Assembly (NCBI GenBank): GCA_963693365.1
Contig: CAVNZM010000011.1
Span: 3,906,001 to 3,970,000 of the forward strand
Direction: 5' to 3'
Origin: Amoebidium appalachense
Lineage: Eukaryota > Ichthyosporea
Length of the DNA: 64,000 nucleotides
The translations under genes were made by a program, and so were the position numbers. Positions 15,761 through 24,982 of the stretch are shown piece by piece. How positions within the stretch are numbered: the stretch's first letter is position 1; each line of letters begins with the position of its first letter. The notes under the pieces are model-generated. The model ran no database searches. It saw nothing but the letters and a program-made list of their open reading frames with translations, and was not told the DNA's origin.

Positions 15761-16031
15761 TTCTGTTTTCCATCGTGAACGAGCCGTGTTGTAAGCGTCC
15801 TTTTTTAGAAGAGACTTTTTTTCTGTTTTCCATCGTGAACGAGCCGTGTTGTAAGCGTCCTTTTTTAGAAGAGACTTTTTTTCTGTTTTCCATCGTGAAC
15901 GAGCCGTGTTGTAAGCGTCCTTTTTTAGAAGAGACTTTTTTTCTGTTTTCCATCGTGAACGAGCCGTGTTTTAAGCGTCCTTTTTTTAGAAGAGATTTTT
16001 TTTTTCTGTTTTCCATCGTCTACGAACCGTG
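15761..16031 (+). repeat. 60-bp tandem array, four copies plus a partial fifth
   Basis: Units 15761-15820, 15821-15880 and 15881-15940 are essentially identical. The fourth (to about 16005) has small changes and an extra T or two, and the fifth is partial and diverged. The unit contains TTCTGTTTTCCATCGTGAAC and a T6 run. Because 60 is a multiple of three, the array is open in one frame as a 20-residue repeat (Ile-Val-Asn-Glu-Pro-Cys-Cys-Lys-Arg-Pro), but I see no independent sign that it is translated. Confidence 0.9.
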
Positions 16032-16109
16032 ACATGTAGCGACACAAAATTTCGGTGTTTGATTGTGTTTTTAAGCCCGTTTGGAATCGTTCGTGTTAAC
16101 GGGTTCACA

Positions 16110-17120
16110 ATGGCTTCTATTCGCTATGCTCGTGTCTCCGGGACTTTTCGGGTTATTATTGATTTCTTTGATGCACTGGAAACAAGACCCTCCCACAAGC
16201 GTGACCCGAGCATGCAAAGCCACATGCGGATTTCCCTGCCTTCCCTTGCCAGATTGTGGCGTCACGCACAGGTCCTCGCGGTGACTAACGAAACTGTCGT
16301 CGATTCGATTGACGAATATGATTTTTTGTTGGATAAGTTGCTCGACGTTTGTGCACATCTCACCCTCGACACCTCTGGTATAGCAACAATTGGTGTTCGT
16401 GACTTCCGGTTGTGTTTGAAAAAAATCGATGCCGATTCTATTTTTTCTCCCGACGTCGAAGTACATCGCTCCTACAAAGCTGATTGGGATGACGTTGTTG
16501 GCAAATGCATCGCGTTCATGACATATCGTGACAGTGCTCTATACGACCAAGACCCGTGGCCTGTGACCGATGAAGACAAGAAGGTTTTCAGTTGTGTGTT
16601 GGCCGAGTATTCGTATTTGTATGCCCTTACCTCCGCCGTGAATGCCCAGAAGAAGGACGAGATTGGGGCCCTTTCTCGTCAGATTAAAGTGCTACAGGCA
16701 CAGAAATCCAAACTCACAAGCGACGTGTACAACAACGAACAGCGTCTGAAGCGATATCACAACGTCGAGCCGAAAGAGTGTCATTTTGGTTGTGGTCTGC
16801 CTCGCCGACGCGGTTCTGGCGACTCCGTCAAACGACGTAAGAGTAGTTGTGACGATTTGGGTGGTGATGGTGGTGGTGATGCTCTTGCTTTGTATGTGAA
16901 GATGGAGTCTTTGGAGGAACATGTGCGTTTGGAACGTGTGCGTACATTGGCCTATTGCGAGTCAGGTGATGAGAGTGAAAGTGAAAGCGAAAGTGAAAGT
17001 GAAAATAGTGGTGATGACGACAATGGTGTATCTCTGGTTGTGTACCATAACACATCTCGTCCCTCTCTCCTTTTCCGTCCAAATATGAATGTACAATCCG
17101 ATCATACCGAGGATGAATGA
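16110..17120 (+). CDS. Hypothetical protein with coiled coil and Ser-Glu acidic tail
   Basis: This encodes 336 residues from ATG 16110 (an upstream in-frame ATG lies in the repeat leader). The N-terminal 180 residues are a mixed alpha/beta globular region. A coiled coil follows at about 195-240, then Cys-His-Phe-Gly-Cys-Gly with a basic cluster Arg-Arg-Arg...Lys-Arg-Arg-Lys that could be a nuclear signal. The C-terminal part is acidic, with a (Ser-Glu)n run at about 290-300. An AATAAA lies at 17237-17242. The basic plus acidic layout suggests a nuclear regulatory protein, which is inference. No named family is recognised. Confidence 0.6.
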   Translation: MASIRYARVSGTFRVIIDFFDALETRPSHKRDPSMQSHMRISLPSLARLWRHAQVLAVTNETVVDSIDEYDFLLDKLLDVCAHLTLDTSGIATIGVRDFRLCLKKIDADSIFSPDVEVHRSYKADWDDVVGKCIAFMTYRDSALYDQDPWPVTDEDKKVFSCVLAEYSYLYALTSAVNAQKKDEIGALSRQIKVLQAQKSKLTSDVYNNEQRLKRYHNVEPKECHFGCGLPRRRGSGDSVKRRKSSCDDLGGDGGGDALALYVKMESLEEHVRLERVRTLAYCESGDESESESESESENSGDDDNGVSLVVYHNTSRPSLLFRPNMNVQSDHTEDE

Positions 17121-17236
17121 CCTGTATATAGAAAAAACCGACACTCACCTTTTGGAATTTATATGCTCGAATTTAGATCATTGATGCTGATCAGAATATG
17201 TGGGTTGGGAATTGTTATACCCGTATTGTATGCTAA

Positions 17237-17242
17237 AATAAA
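17237..17242 (+). terminator. Polyadenylation signal
   Basis: AATAAA 117 bases after the stop of the 16110-17120 gene, at the edge of a C-rich repeat block. Confidence 0.4.
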
Positions 17243-17280
17243 CCCCCGTGAAGTATATACAGATCCCTGTTTTTGGAAAC

Positions 17281-17510
17281 CCCCCCCCCCCCCCCCCGGC
17301 CCCCTGCCCCCCTGCCTCACGTGCCTCACGTGCCCCCTGCCTCACGTGCCCCCCTGCCTCACGTGCCTCACGTGCCCCCCCCTGCCCCCCCCTGCCTCAC
17401 CTGCCTCACGTGCCTCACCTGCCTCACGTGCCCCCCCTGCCCCCCCTGCCTCACGTGCCCCCCCCTGCCTCACGTGCCTCACGTGCCCCCCCCCCCCTGC
17501 CCGGGTCAAG
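17281..17510 (+). repeat. C-rich minisatellite with about ten CACGTG E-boxes
   Basis: Irregular repeats of CCTGCCTCACGTGCC separated by runs of C. I count ten perfect CACGTG palindromes and two CACCTG variants. All frames through it give only Cys/Pro/Ala/Ser repeats, so it is not a gene. Confidence 0.85.
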
Positions 17511-18046
17511 ACTTAGCTCGTGTAGACTTAGCTTTTTTCTCTCTCTCTCTCTCTCTCGTGTAGACTTAGCTTTTTTCTCTCTCTCTCTCTCTCGTGTAGA
17601 CTTAGCTTTTCTCTCTCTCTCTCTCTCTCTCGTGTAGACTTAGCTTTTTTCTCTCTCTCTCTCTCTCGTGTAGACTTAGCTTTTTTCTCTCTCTCTCTCT
17701 CTCGTGTAGACTTAGCTTTTTTCTCTCTCTCTCTCTCGTGTAGACTTAGCTTTTTTCTCTCTCTCTCTCTCGTGTAGACTTAGCTTTTTTCTCTCTCTCT
17801 CTTTTCTCTCTCTCTCTCTCTCTCGTGTAGACTTAGCTTTTTTCTCTCTCTCTCTCTCGTGTAGACTTAGCTTTTTTCTCTCTCTCTCTTTTCTCTCTCT
17901 CTCTCTCTCTCGTGTAGACTTAGCTTTTTTCTCTCTCTCTCTCTCTCGTGTAGACTTAGCTTTTTTCTCTCTCTCTCTTTTCTCTCTCTCTCTCTCTCTC
18001 GTGTGGACTTAGCTTTCTCTCTCTCTCTCTCTCTCTCTCTGTCTGT
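17511..18046 (+). repeat. Tandem repeat of TCGTGTAGACTTAGCTTTT plus (CT)n
   Basis: About 15 units, each a fixed 19-base core followed by a variable CT microsatellite, making units of about 33-50 bp. No coding potential. Confidence 0.9.
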
Positions 18047-18128
18047 GCCCGTGTCCATACTTAGACGTTTTGCTCCCTGTCCCCGTTCCCCGTTCCCGGC
18101 CTATTTCTGATTGGTTTCTTGTCTTTAC

Positions 18129-18134
18129 TTTATT
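18129..18134 (-). terminator. Polyadenylation signal overlapping the HNH gene stop
   Basis: TTTATT on the plus strand is AATAAA on the minus strand. It shares bases with the TAA stop at 18133-18135. Confidence 0.5.
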
Positions 18135-18990
18135 AGGCAAATAGGCGCGTGATGCTGTTGGTCGGGACACACAGCTTGCCGGTGGGTCGGGCAGTGACGT
18201 CAGCCACGAATCCGGGTGCGATGATTGGCTTCACTTCCGGCTCTGGAATGTGTGGCTCCATCAACACCTCGAAGTCTTGCACCATGCTTGGGTCGGTCCA
18301 GCCACGTGCCTGTGTGCAGTAAACACGCCAATGGGCTCTCGCCACGTGCACGGCCTCCGTGTAGTCGGTGTATGTGCCGATCTTGTGGTATTGCCCTTTC
18401 TTGTGCGCCATTGGAAACCTCACCTCGAAATAACCTTCGCGGGTGTTAACGAACCGGCATGGCTGCCCTGCGATTCGTTTCTTGAGTTGGTTGTACTCAG
18501 TCGGCCGTATGCAGAGATTGGTCCGTCGGTTGTCGGCTTTTGATTGGTTTAGGTGATCGATCTGTAAGCCGCCACTTGTGGTGATAAGGCCTTGGAAATA
18601 GCACACCAGTTGATGAGCCGTTGGTGCCTCTGTTTCGTGTTGGTTCCACCCGGGCAGGTACAGCCGCAGATAGCCTCCACTGCTACATACCCATCCCACA
18701 CGTGTCGCCCATGCCATGTCCTCTTCAGAGAAACGCCAATCGCACCCATCCATGTGTATCTTATCAGCACCCACTACCTGCATCTCATTGGCTTCACTCC
18801 ACGTGTGCATCACCGGCTCGTCATCCTTATCGTACCAGTACAGTCCGAATCCACCGCCCTTTGCCCTGTTGGCTTCATACCATGAAATTAACTGGCTGGG
18901 CTCGTATATGCATAGAGCCACCAGAAATTTACACCATTGCGGTGCTTTGTGTATATTGTCGTTGTTCACTACCTGCTGCACTGGCAACAT
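18133..18990 (-). CDS. HNH endonuclease with AP2-like DNA-binding segment
   Basis: This encodes 285 residues on the minus strand. The HNH-3 type core is at about 125-170: a His in an Ala-His-Gln-Leu-Val-Cys-Tyr helix, then Ile-Asp-His-Leu-Asn, then Asp-Asn-Arg-Arg-Thr-Asn-Leu. An AP2/ERF-like segment follows at about 180-225 (Gly-Tyr-Phe-Glu-Val-Arg-Phe...Lys-Ile-Gly-Thr-Tyr...Ala-Val-His-Val-Ala-Arg). This pairing is typical of homing-type endonucleases in large DNA viruses and phages, which cut a specific DNA site. The long N-terminal region (1-120) is unassigned. The stop overlaps an AATAAA on the same strand. It is encoded as a free-standing gene with no intron or intein around it. Confidence 0.8.
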   Translation of the reverse strand: MLPVQQVVNNDNIHKAPQWCKFLVALCIYEPSQLISWYEANRAKGGGFGLYWYDKDDEPVMHTWSEANEMQVVGADKIHMDGCDWRFSEEDMAWATRVGWVCSSGGYLRLYLPGWNQHETEAPTAHQLVCYFQGLITTSGGLQIDHLNQSKADNRRTNLCIRPTEYNQLKKRIAGQPCRFVNTREGYFEVRFPMAHKKGQYHKIGTYTDYTEAVHVARAHWRVYCTQARGWTDPSMVQDFEVLMEPHIPEPEVKPIIAPGFVADVTARPTGKLCVPTNSITRLFA

Positions 18991-19360
18991 ATGTTATGCA
19001 CACATAATATTTTCCTCACCCCACCCCGCGTGCCTCCCGTGCCTCCTGTGCCTCCCGTGCCTCCTGTGCCTCCTGTGTCTCCTGTGCATTCTCCGTTCCC
19101 CGTTCCCCGGCCTGATCCTTAGTGTGATACTATGTCATCGCGTTTAAGAAATCTGTCTGTTGTCATTGGCCACTTACCCACTTAGAAGTGGGTAATGCTC
19201 TGTCGTTTGTTTTGTCTCCTTTTTTTTTTCTTTTTTTTTGATTTTAAGTGGGAAAAGTGGGAAGTGGGAAATAGATTGATCGCGATCGGATCGGAGGTGG
19301 TTTGGTGTGGTGTGATCTCAAAGAGTTACCAGGCCACGTGACTAGTCCAAACATCGAACC
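18991..19360. other. Non-coding spacer with minisatellite and palindrome
   Basis: It contains a CCTCC(C/T)GTG minisatellite (about 19027-19085), a 20-base palindrome TACCCACTTAGAAGTGGGTA (19175-19194), a T-rich run and AAGTGGGA repeats. It runs up to the P-element left end. No gene is seen. Confidence 0.5.
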
Positions 19361-19394
19361 CACGGCCCTCTGAAAAAAAGACGGCCTGGATACA
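19361..19394 (+). repeat. P element left terminal inverted repeat
   Basis: 34 bp beginning CACGGCCCTCTGAAAAAAAG. Perfect inverse match at the right end. Confidence 0.9.
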
Positions 19395-19416
19395 GAACGG
19401 GGTCAAAAGAGCAGAT

Positions 19417-19439
19417 TGGTATTTCGATCCACTGGATTC
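19417..19439 (+). repeat. P element left subterminal inverted repeat
   Basis: 23 bp containing TCGATCCACTGGATTC, inverted at 24753-24775 with one mismatch. P elements carry such internal inverted repeats near their transposase-binding sites. Confidence 0.8.
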
Positions 19440-19923
19440 GCTAGCAAACTACTATCATTGCGCAGATTATGAAGGAAAACGGAAGGAAAAAAAAAAACGA
19501 CAAAAGTTTATGAAGTGCTTCCTATGTTCTAGGGCGTTTTTTTGTCTTAAAGTAATATGCGCAAGCCCTATAGCACAAAGTTTTGGCATAGTGTACATAA
19601 TAGTGTAGCTGAGTCTCAGTATAGTTATATCTATTGAGCAGTTCACGTTTACACAAACACGGCCGTGAGCAAAGATCTACTATAAAACTAGAACTCTTCT
19701 TTGCGTATATTCTCTCAAAGGTGTTTCTATCCACTAGGTAACATAATACTACCTGTATGTTAAGTATTAGAACGTCTATGTCCTGCAACACTAACCACCA
19801 ACCAATCAACACTGTGTAGCCCCCCCCCCCCCCCCCTCCTCCCCCCCCCCCGGCAAACCCTCACAACTCTACCTACTGGCAAAAAAAGAAAAGAAAGAGG
19901 GTTAGAAAACACTGACAAAGCCG

Positions 19924-20976
19924 CTAGAGCTCTGCTTCCTCCACATACGCCTCTACCATCCAATCGTACTCCGCCTCTGCTGCCTCCAGTGCAGCCACCA
20001 GCTCGTCATCGCTTCCCTCCATCTCCCACTCGACGGTAGGTGGTTCCGCCGTGGTTGTTTTGTTTTCACCTTCCTTTCCCTTCTTCCTCCCTTCGCCTCC
20101 CTTTTCCTCTGTTTTGCTCTCCTTTTTCTTCTTTGCTGGTTTTGTCGACGGCATGCTCCCTGCAACTGTGGCTGGGACGCCTGCCCCCGCGGCGGCCTCG
20201 CTCGCCGCCAAAGCGGCCGCCTGCACTGTTTTGGCTTTCCGGTTTGCTTTGTTGGGTGCTTTCTTCGCTTGTTCCTTGCGTTGACGCACATACGCGCTCA
20301 GGTGGCAGTTGGTTGCAACGGTTATCAGTCGTTCCACTAGTGCTCTCTTTTGCGTGCCGCACACCCCACACTCGTCCATAAGTGCCTTATCGGTATTGTA
20401 CCTTTTGACTGCATGTTCGCTGAGTAGGACAGCCACCGTTCTATGGCTGCCCCCCGGAAGGTACGTGTTGACCAGTGGCTTTAGCAGTGCCTCCACCACA
20501 CAGTAGACCAATGTGACAATGCTCACTGTTGGTGGTGAAGGGAAAGTCAGGCCCCCCCGATTGGCGGCGCGGATGAGTCGGTAGTGATCGTCTGTGGCTC
20601 TCCCGGCCGTAGTGGTGGCTGTTTCTGTAGCTGTGGTGCTTGTTTCAGTGGGTGTGTTGGTGTTTTTGTTGGGTGTAGTGATTTCGAGATGTGCACGACA
20701 TGTGTTGCAGCCAACACCGCGCACGTGAAGCGCGTGCACACAGAACCCTGCCCGGTAGGTTAGCACCTCTGGCTTTCTGATGTCTTCGCTGATTTTATAG
20801 ACGTGGCCCCAGATGGTGTTGTTGTAGAGTGGGAGAATGGTCTCGATGGTGATCGTTTTGCGTTTGCTGTTGAGCGCTGTGTTCATGTTGTCGAACAGCT
20901 GTGTTACACTTGTGCCCGTCTGCACTGCCAGCTTTGCCAGCTTCTGCACCCGTATCCTTTTGACGGCCTGGAGAGT
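19924..20976 (-). CDS. P transposase, exon 3 (C-terminal)
   Basis: The acceptor site is TATGAACAG|ACT at 20977/20976, in phase 0 with exon 2. The joined frame passes smoothly from the Gly-Asn-Tyr-Asn-Val-Gly-Thr-Ala-Gln end of exon 2 into Thr-Leu-Gln-Ala-Val. It encodes 350 residues: a helical part, Cys-rich pairs (Cys-Asn-Thr-Cys, Cys-Gly-Val-Cys), a Thr-rich linker, a Lys/Glu-rich low-complexity stretch and a strongly acidic tail. The Thr-rich and charged regions are specific to this copy. Confidence 0.7.
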   Translation of the reverse strand, partial: TLQAVKRIRVQKLAKLAVQTGTSVTQLFDNMNTALNSKRKTITIETILPLYNNTIWGHVYKISEDIRKPEVLTYRAGFCVHALHVRGVGCNTCRAHLEITTPNKNTNTPTETSTTATETATTTAGRATDDHYRLIRAANRGGLTFPSPPTVSIVTLVYCVVEALLKPLVNTYLPGGSHRTVAVLLSEHAVKRYNTDKALMDECGVCGTQKRALVERLITVATNCHLSAYVRQRKEQAKKAPNKANRKAKTVQAAALAASEAAAGAGVPATVAGSMPSTKPAKKKKESKTEEKGGEGRKKGKEGENKTTTAEPPTVEWEMEGSDDELVAALEAAEAEYDWMVEAYVEEAEL

Positions 20977-21147
20977 CTGTTCATAGAGGTGAGTTTATTG
21001 TGTGATTTGTGTATATATTGATGGCACGTGGCTATAAAAGTTTAATATGACACAATATGGCGCGGGCGCGCAAGCAGTGTATCATAGCATATCTTCGTGT
21101 GTACACAAGCATGGTTTAGGTATATCTGCATGGGGTTGTGTATGTAT

Positions 21148-21194
<47 letters not shown>

Positions 21195-21760
21195 TACGGT
21201 GTGTGTGTGTTTGTGTGTGTGTGGTGTTTGGTGTATGTGTGTCTGTGTGTCTGTGTGTGTGTGTGTGTGTGTGTGCGTGTACGTGTGTGCATTTTTGTGG
21301 TTTGAGTTCAACAGCCCCCCCCCCCCCCCCCCCCCCCCACCCCCTAATTTCATTTTTCGTTCAGTTTTCTTTGCACCCTTTCTTTTCACCACACTCCTTT
21401 TATCCTGATACCCCCCTCCCCCTCCCCTCCTCCTCCAACCCCTTCTTCCGTCCCTGCCTCTCTCGCTATCCCCCCCCCCCCCCCCCCCCCCCCCCTTTTT
21501 TTTTTCTCCTGATTATTTTATTCCCCGGGGCCACCATGTCATGACACCACTATCCCATTATTAAGGCGAATCACCAAATCATCCTATATCTGTTCTGTCT
21601 CTGTTCTTTGTAATGCTGTATGAATCGTGTGTGTGTGATGTATCTCTTGTGTTTCATTGTTGCAGGCAGTGGGTGGGTGGCTGAGTAGGGTAGGGGTGTG
21701 TGTGTGTGTGTTGGGGGGGGGGAGGGGGGGGGGGGGGGATCCAGGAGGGGAGGTACCCAC
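20977..21760 (-). repeat. Transposase intron 2, mostly microsatellite
   Basis: It opens with CAG|GTGGGT and closes with ACAG. The interior is (TG)n at about 21149-21280, C-runs near 21317-21338 and 21470-21495, and a G-rich run near 21712-21738. Confidence 0.65.
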
Positions 21761-21937
21761 CTGTGCTGTCCCAACGTTGTAGTTCCCACCGCTGTACTGT
21801 CGGATTGTGCCAAAAGCACCCTCAAGGGGGTCGGTTTGAAACTTTCTGGTGAGCACAAAGTTGAGCTTCTCGCCGCTCACGCCGCTGTCCAGGAGATAGC
21901 GGATGAGACTGGCCTGCAAATTAAAAGCCAGCAAAAT
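21761..21937 (-). CDS. P transposase, exon 2
   Basis: 177 bases, 59 codons, phase 0 at both ends (CACACAG|ATT and CAG|GTGGGT). It contains the P/THAP9 signature Gln-Thr-Asp-Pro-Leu-Glu-Gly-Ala-Phe-Gly-x-Ile-Arg, followed by Gly-Gly-Asn-Tyr-Asn. In the family this is the conserved block after the catalytic core. Confidence 0.75.
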
Positions 21938-22039
21938 CTGTGTGGCACCACATTTGACTACGCTTGGCATGTGAAAAACCATATGGAAAAGCCCCCCCCC
22001 CCCCCCCCCCCCCCCTCCCCGCCCACCCATCCCGACACA

Positions 22040-22082
<43 letters not shown>

Positions 22083-22179
22083 AGAGAGACACGCACACAA
22101 ACACACTGATGCGCGCGCACACACACACGTGTCACACACACACACACACACACACAGTGTCACACACAGACACACACAA

Positions 22180-22213
<34 letters not shown>

Positions 22214-22293
22214 TTCATGCCGGTCGACTCCTCATGTGACCTTGTGTGTTGGGGGGGTGAAGGGGCGAGGGCATGAGGACATTGGAGGGGATT

Positions 22294-22327
<34 letters not shown>

Positions 22328-22329
22328 AC
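21938..22329 (-). repeat. Transposase intron 1, mostly microsatellite
   Basis: It opens ATG|GTACCC and closes CACACAG. The interior is a long C/G run at each side (21993-22014 and 22297-22326) with (CA)n tracts between. Confidence 0.65.
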
Positions 22330-24657
22330 CATTGTCTTGCTCGTAAACGCCAGCGACCACTGTGTTTCCTCCGTAAAACCCCCCTCGCCAGTAGGCATGC
22401 TCACCACCCACTCAGCGAATTTCTCCAGCCAAATCAGCCGCTGGTCACTGCTGCTGGTGAATGCAGCACACCATGGGTCCAATTTGCGCGCCGCATATGT
22501 GGTGGTACCGATGTTCATAAGCTTCCACCACCGTGCGATTTGTTTTAGGAAGTTTGCGGTGAACTTAAACAGGGGTTCATCAACCACGTGGTTGTCGAGC
22601 GCAGCAATGGTGGACTCGTGGAACACAGCCAAAGCTGGCCCCACCTTCTGCTTGTCGAAGTTGTTGGGCCAGAGAACGGTGGGTGTGAGTTTGAAGGCCT
22701 CCTTGAGTGCCTGCCCGCCTTCAGACTCGTAGATAGTCTGCACCTGCCGAAAACATGCCGTCCCCACCTCGAATGAGAGATCGATTTTTTGACCGTCAAT
22801 CTCCCACACAAAAGTGAACCCACTGTAATTGATGGACTGCTCTGTGTCCTTCTGATTCACCCAGTTGTTGCGAATGCACTTGAGTATGTGCACAGGGTCT
22901 GATATAATATACAGCCTCTTTCCGGGGTCTGTAGGGTGGTCCACATACGGTGGTGTGTTCTTGTAACCACTCACGTTTGCCAGCTTGCGAAACAATGCCC
23001 GGTTTATGGCATTGTTGTCAGCAATGACAGCAACCGTATGGAGCCCAGCATAGGCTAGTGCCTCCAGCGCGTTCACCAGCTCGTCACCCAAAAACTCAGC
23101 GGTCTGGTTGCGCACAGGTATCATGGACACAAAATCCTTGCCCAATTTGGATATAATCGAGTCAAAGAAAAATGCCTGCACTTGGCTTGCAGACTGCCCA
23201 TCGGGCTGATTGAGTGCTACCCCAGTAACTTGCCCACCACGAAAATCGAGGAGATCTGTTACGTGGATCTCATCCAGTAACAGAACTCCCATTTTCTCTC
23301 TTTTACTCATAGCATGTGCCATTAGTGCAAGGTATTCCTCGTTCACACCACTAGCGTCGAGGAGGTCCGTAGATGTAAGCCCCTCGTGCTTGCTCCGCAC
23401 ATTGCGCTCGTGGGGCAGGACCAAACACCCGAGCTCCCTCAGTCTCTCATAACCGGCGGGAGAGCTGGCGTGCAAGGCGATGGCTGTGTGCATGGTCCTA
23501 TCACCATACCTGTACAGGTTTGGCGGGGTAGACACAAGTTGTGCCTGCTCGGCCTGAAAGAAGCACTGCTTGGCCCGATCCTCGTTTCCATCCTCCTTGA
23601 AATGGTTTCCTGCAGCAATCAACAACGACTGGGCAGACGCAAGTGCCTCCATAGCATAGTCGTGTTGTGACAGCCCGGTCGCCCTATAATAATGCTGACC
23701 CCTACAGTCTTCCTCTCGAGGCACCGGCAGAGGATCAGCATTATCTTGGTCAAACACCAACAAGGGAGGAGAGAGGGAAGGGTGTGTGGACAAAGGCTCG
23801 ATGCACCGAGTAAGATCGTTCCATGTGTCCAGTGTGCCCGTCGCCTGACAATGCTCTGTCGCCACCCACGTTATGTTGCCTACTGCTAGAGTCAGGTAAT
23901 TGGAAGGAAGCACGGTTGGGGTGTGGGAGTAAACTGCTGAACGAAAAGTCGAGTCACTATTGATCATTACTGACGCTCGCATGGTAACGCTGAATGATGG
24001 TTTGCATAGAAGCATGCCTGGAAGCCAGAAAACCACCGATTTCCCCTCGCCTATTTCCGTTCCGACGCTTTGAACCCTCCAGCCGGCGTGCCGCTCCGCT
24101 ATTTCCAGGGCACGGACAACAAGCTGGCCGAACACGAACATCTCCTTCTGGCGCTTCCTCGCTACTGCCTCTTCCTCTTGCCTTGCCCGAACCTTCTCCA
24201 TCTTTGCGGCTCTCTCTTCCGGGTCCATACGAGGAGGCGCGGAAGGGGTGCTCAGGTAACTGGGGCAGTTGGGAAAAATGCTCGGGACGGCGCCTGGCCT
24301 AGGCCACGTTTTGCCACCTTTTTTAACGATGTCATGGGCGGGAAAGTGACGGCCGCAGACCCGCGCAACACCGTGCGGGTCGAAGTTCTCAGGCCACTGC
24401 CTCGGCACAGCACGTAGCCACGCACTGAGAAGGTTCCGTGTTTCTTCGCGTAGCGTCTCGCTTTTAATGCGCCCGTCGTTTGGGTTGGGGAATTTGTAAA
24501 CGAAAACCTTGTTTTGGTCGTCGTAGTTGCCTCTGCAGCCTGGAACACTGCATATGTTACCGATTTTGTTGCTACGCAGACCGTTACTCCTCTTCTTATC
24601 CATTCCAGGCTCGGGAGGAGCAGCTCCCTTCATAAGGCCAGTCCCGCCGTCAGCCAT
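22330..24657 (-). CDS. P transposase, exon 1 (THAP domain and catalytic core)
   Basis: 776 codons from ATG 24657. The THAP zinc finger comes first (residues about 27-115: Cys-Ser-Val-Pro-Gly-Cys, a Trp, Val-Cys-Gly-Arg-His-Phe, and the closing Ala-Val-Pro-Ser-Ile-Phe box). A Glu/Arg-rich coiled-coil segment follows. Then comes the P-element catalytic region with Asp in Leu-Leu-Asp-Glu-Ile-His and Asp in Ile-Ala-Asp-Asn-Asn, and the GTP-binding/insertion region around Ile-Ser-Asp-Pro-Val-His-Ile-Leu-Lys. P transposase binds its ends through THAP and cuts DNA with GTP as cofactor. Exons 1-3 join to 1185 residues with no internal stop, so the gene looks intact, although the solo LTR now lies upstream of its start. 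Confidence 0.88.
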
Positions 24658-24752
24658 GTTACCGATGTCTCCGTCTTTGAACCAAAAAAAGCGAGACGTA
24701 AACGAAAAACAACAACATACATGTTCTGTGCCGACATCTCGTTTTAGGGCCG

Positions 24753-24775
24753 GAATCCAGTGGATCGAGATACCA
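24753..24775 (-). repeat. P element right subterminal inverted repeat
   Basis: Inverse of 19417-19439, one mismatch. Confidence 0.8.
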
Positions 24776-24812
24776 CGAGCACAATGGAATGCGATTTTAT
24801 GACGTAGTGTAT

Positions 24813-24904
24813 TGTTGGAATACGTCACCATGTATGACAGCAAGAGCCTTGAAGTATGTATGTGTCCTAGCTTGTTTGTATTCGTGTCTGCTTTCCTCCT
24901 TTGT

Positions 24905-24982
<78 letters not shown>

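Noticed and set aside
15761-16031. CRISPR-like array
   Set aside because: Units are contiguous 60-bp copies without unique spacers, and the DNA is eukaryotic. It is a plain tandem repeat.
15697-16032. 111-residue repeat protein
   Set aside because: Entirely the 60-bp array. It lies between a TATA box and the better 16110 gene, so a leader repeat is more likely. Kept as a possibility in the findings only.
17163-17637. Cys/Pro/Ala-rich proteins in the C-rich block
   Set aside because: All frames are open because the DNA is CCTGCCTCACGTG minisatellite with C runs. No start context or conserved feature.
19522-19812. 96-codon minus-strand frame in the P element left end
   Set aside because: Low similarity to any protein style. 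It lies between the transposase stop and the inverted repeat, where P elements are non-coding.
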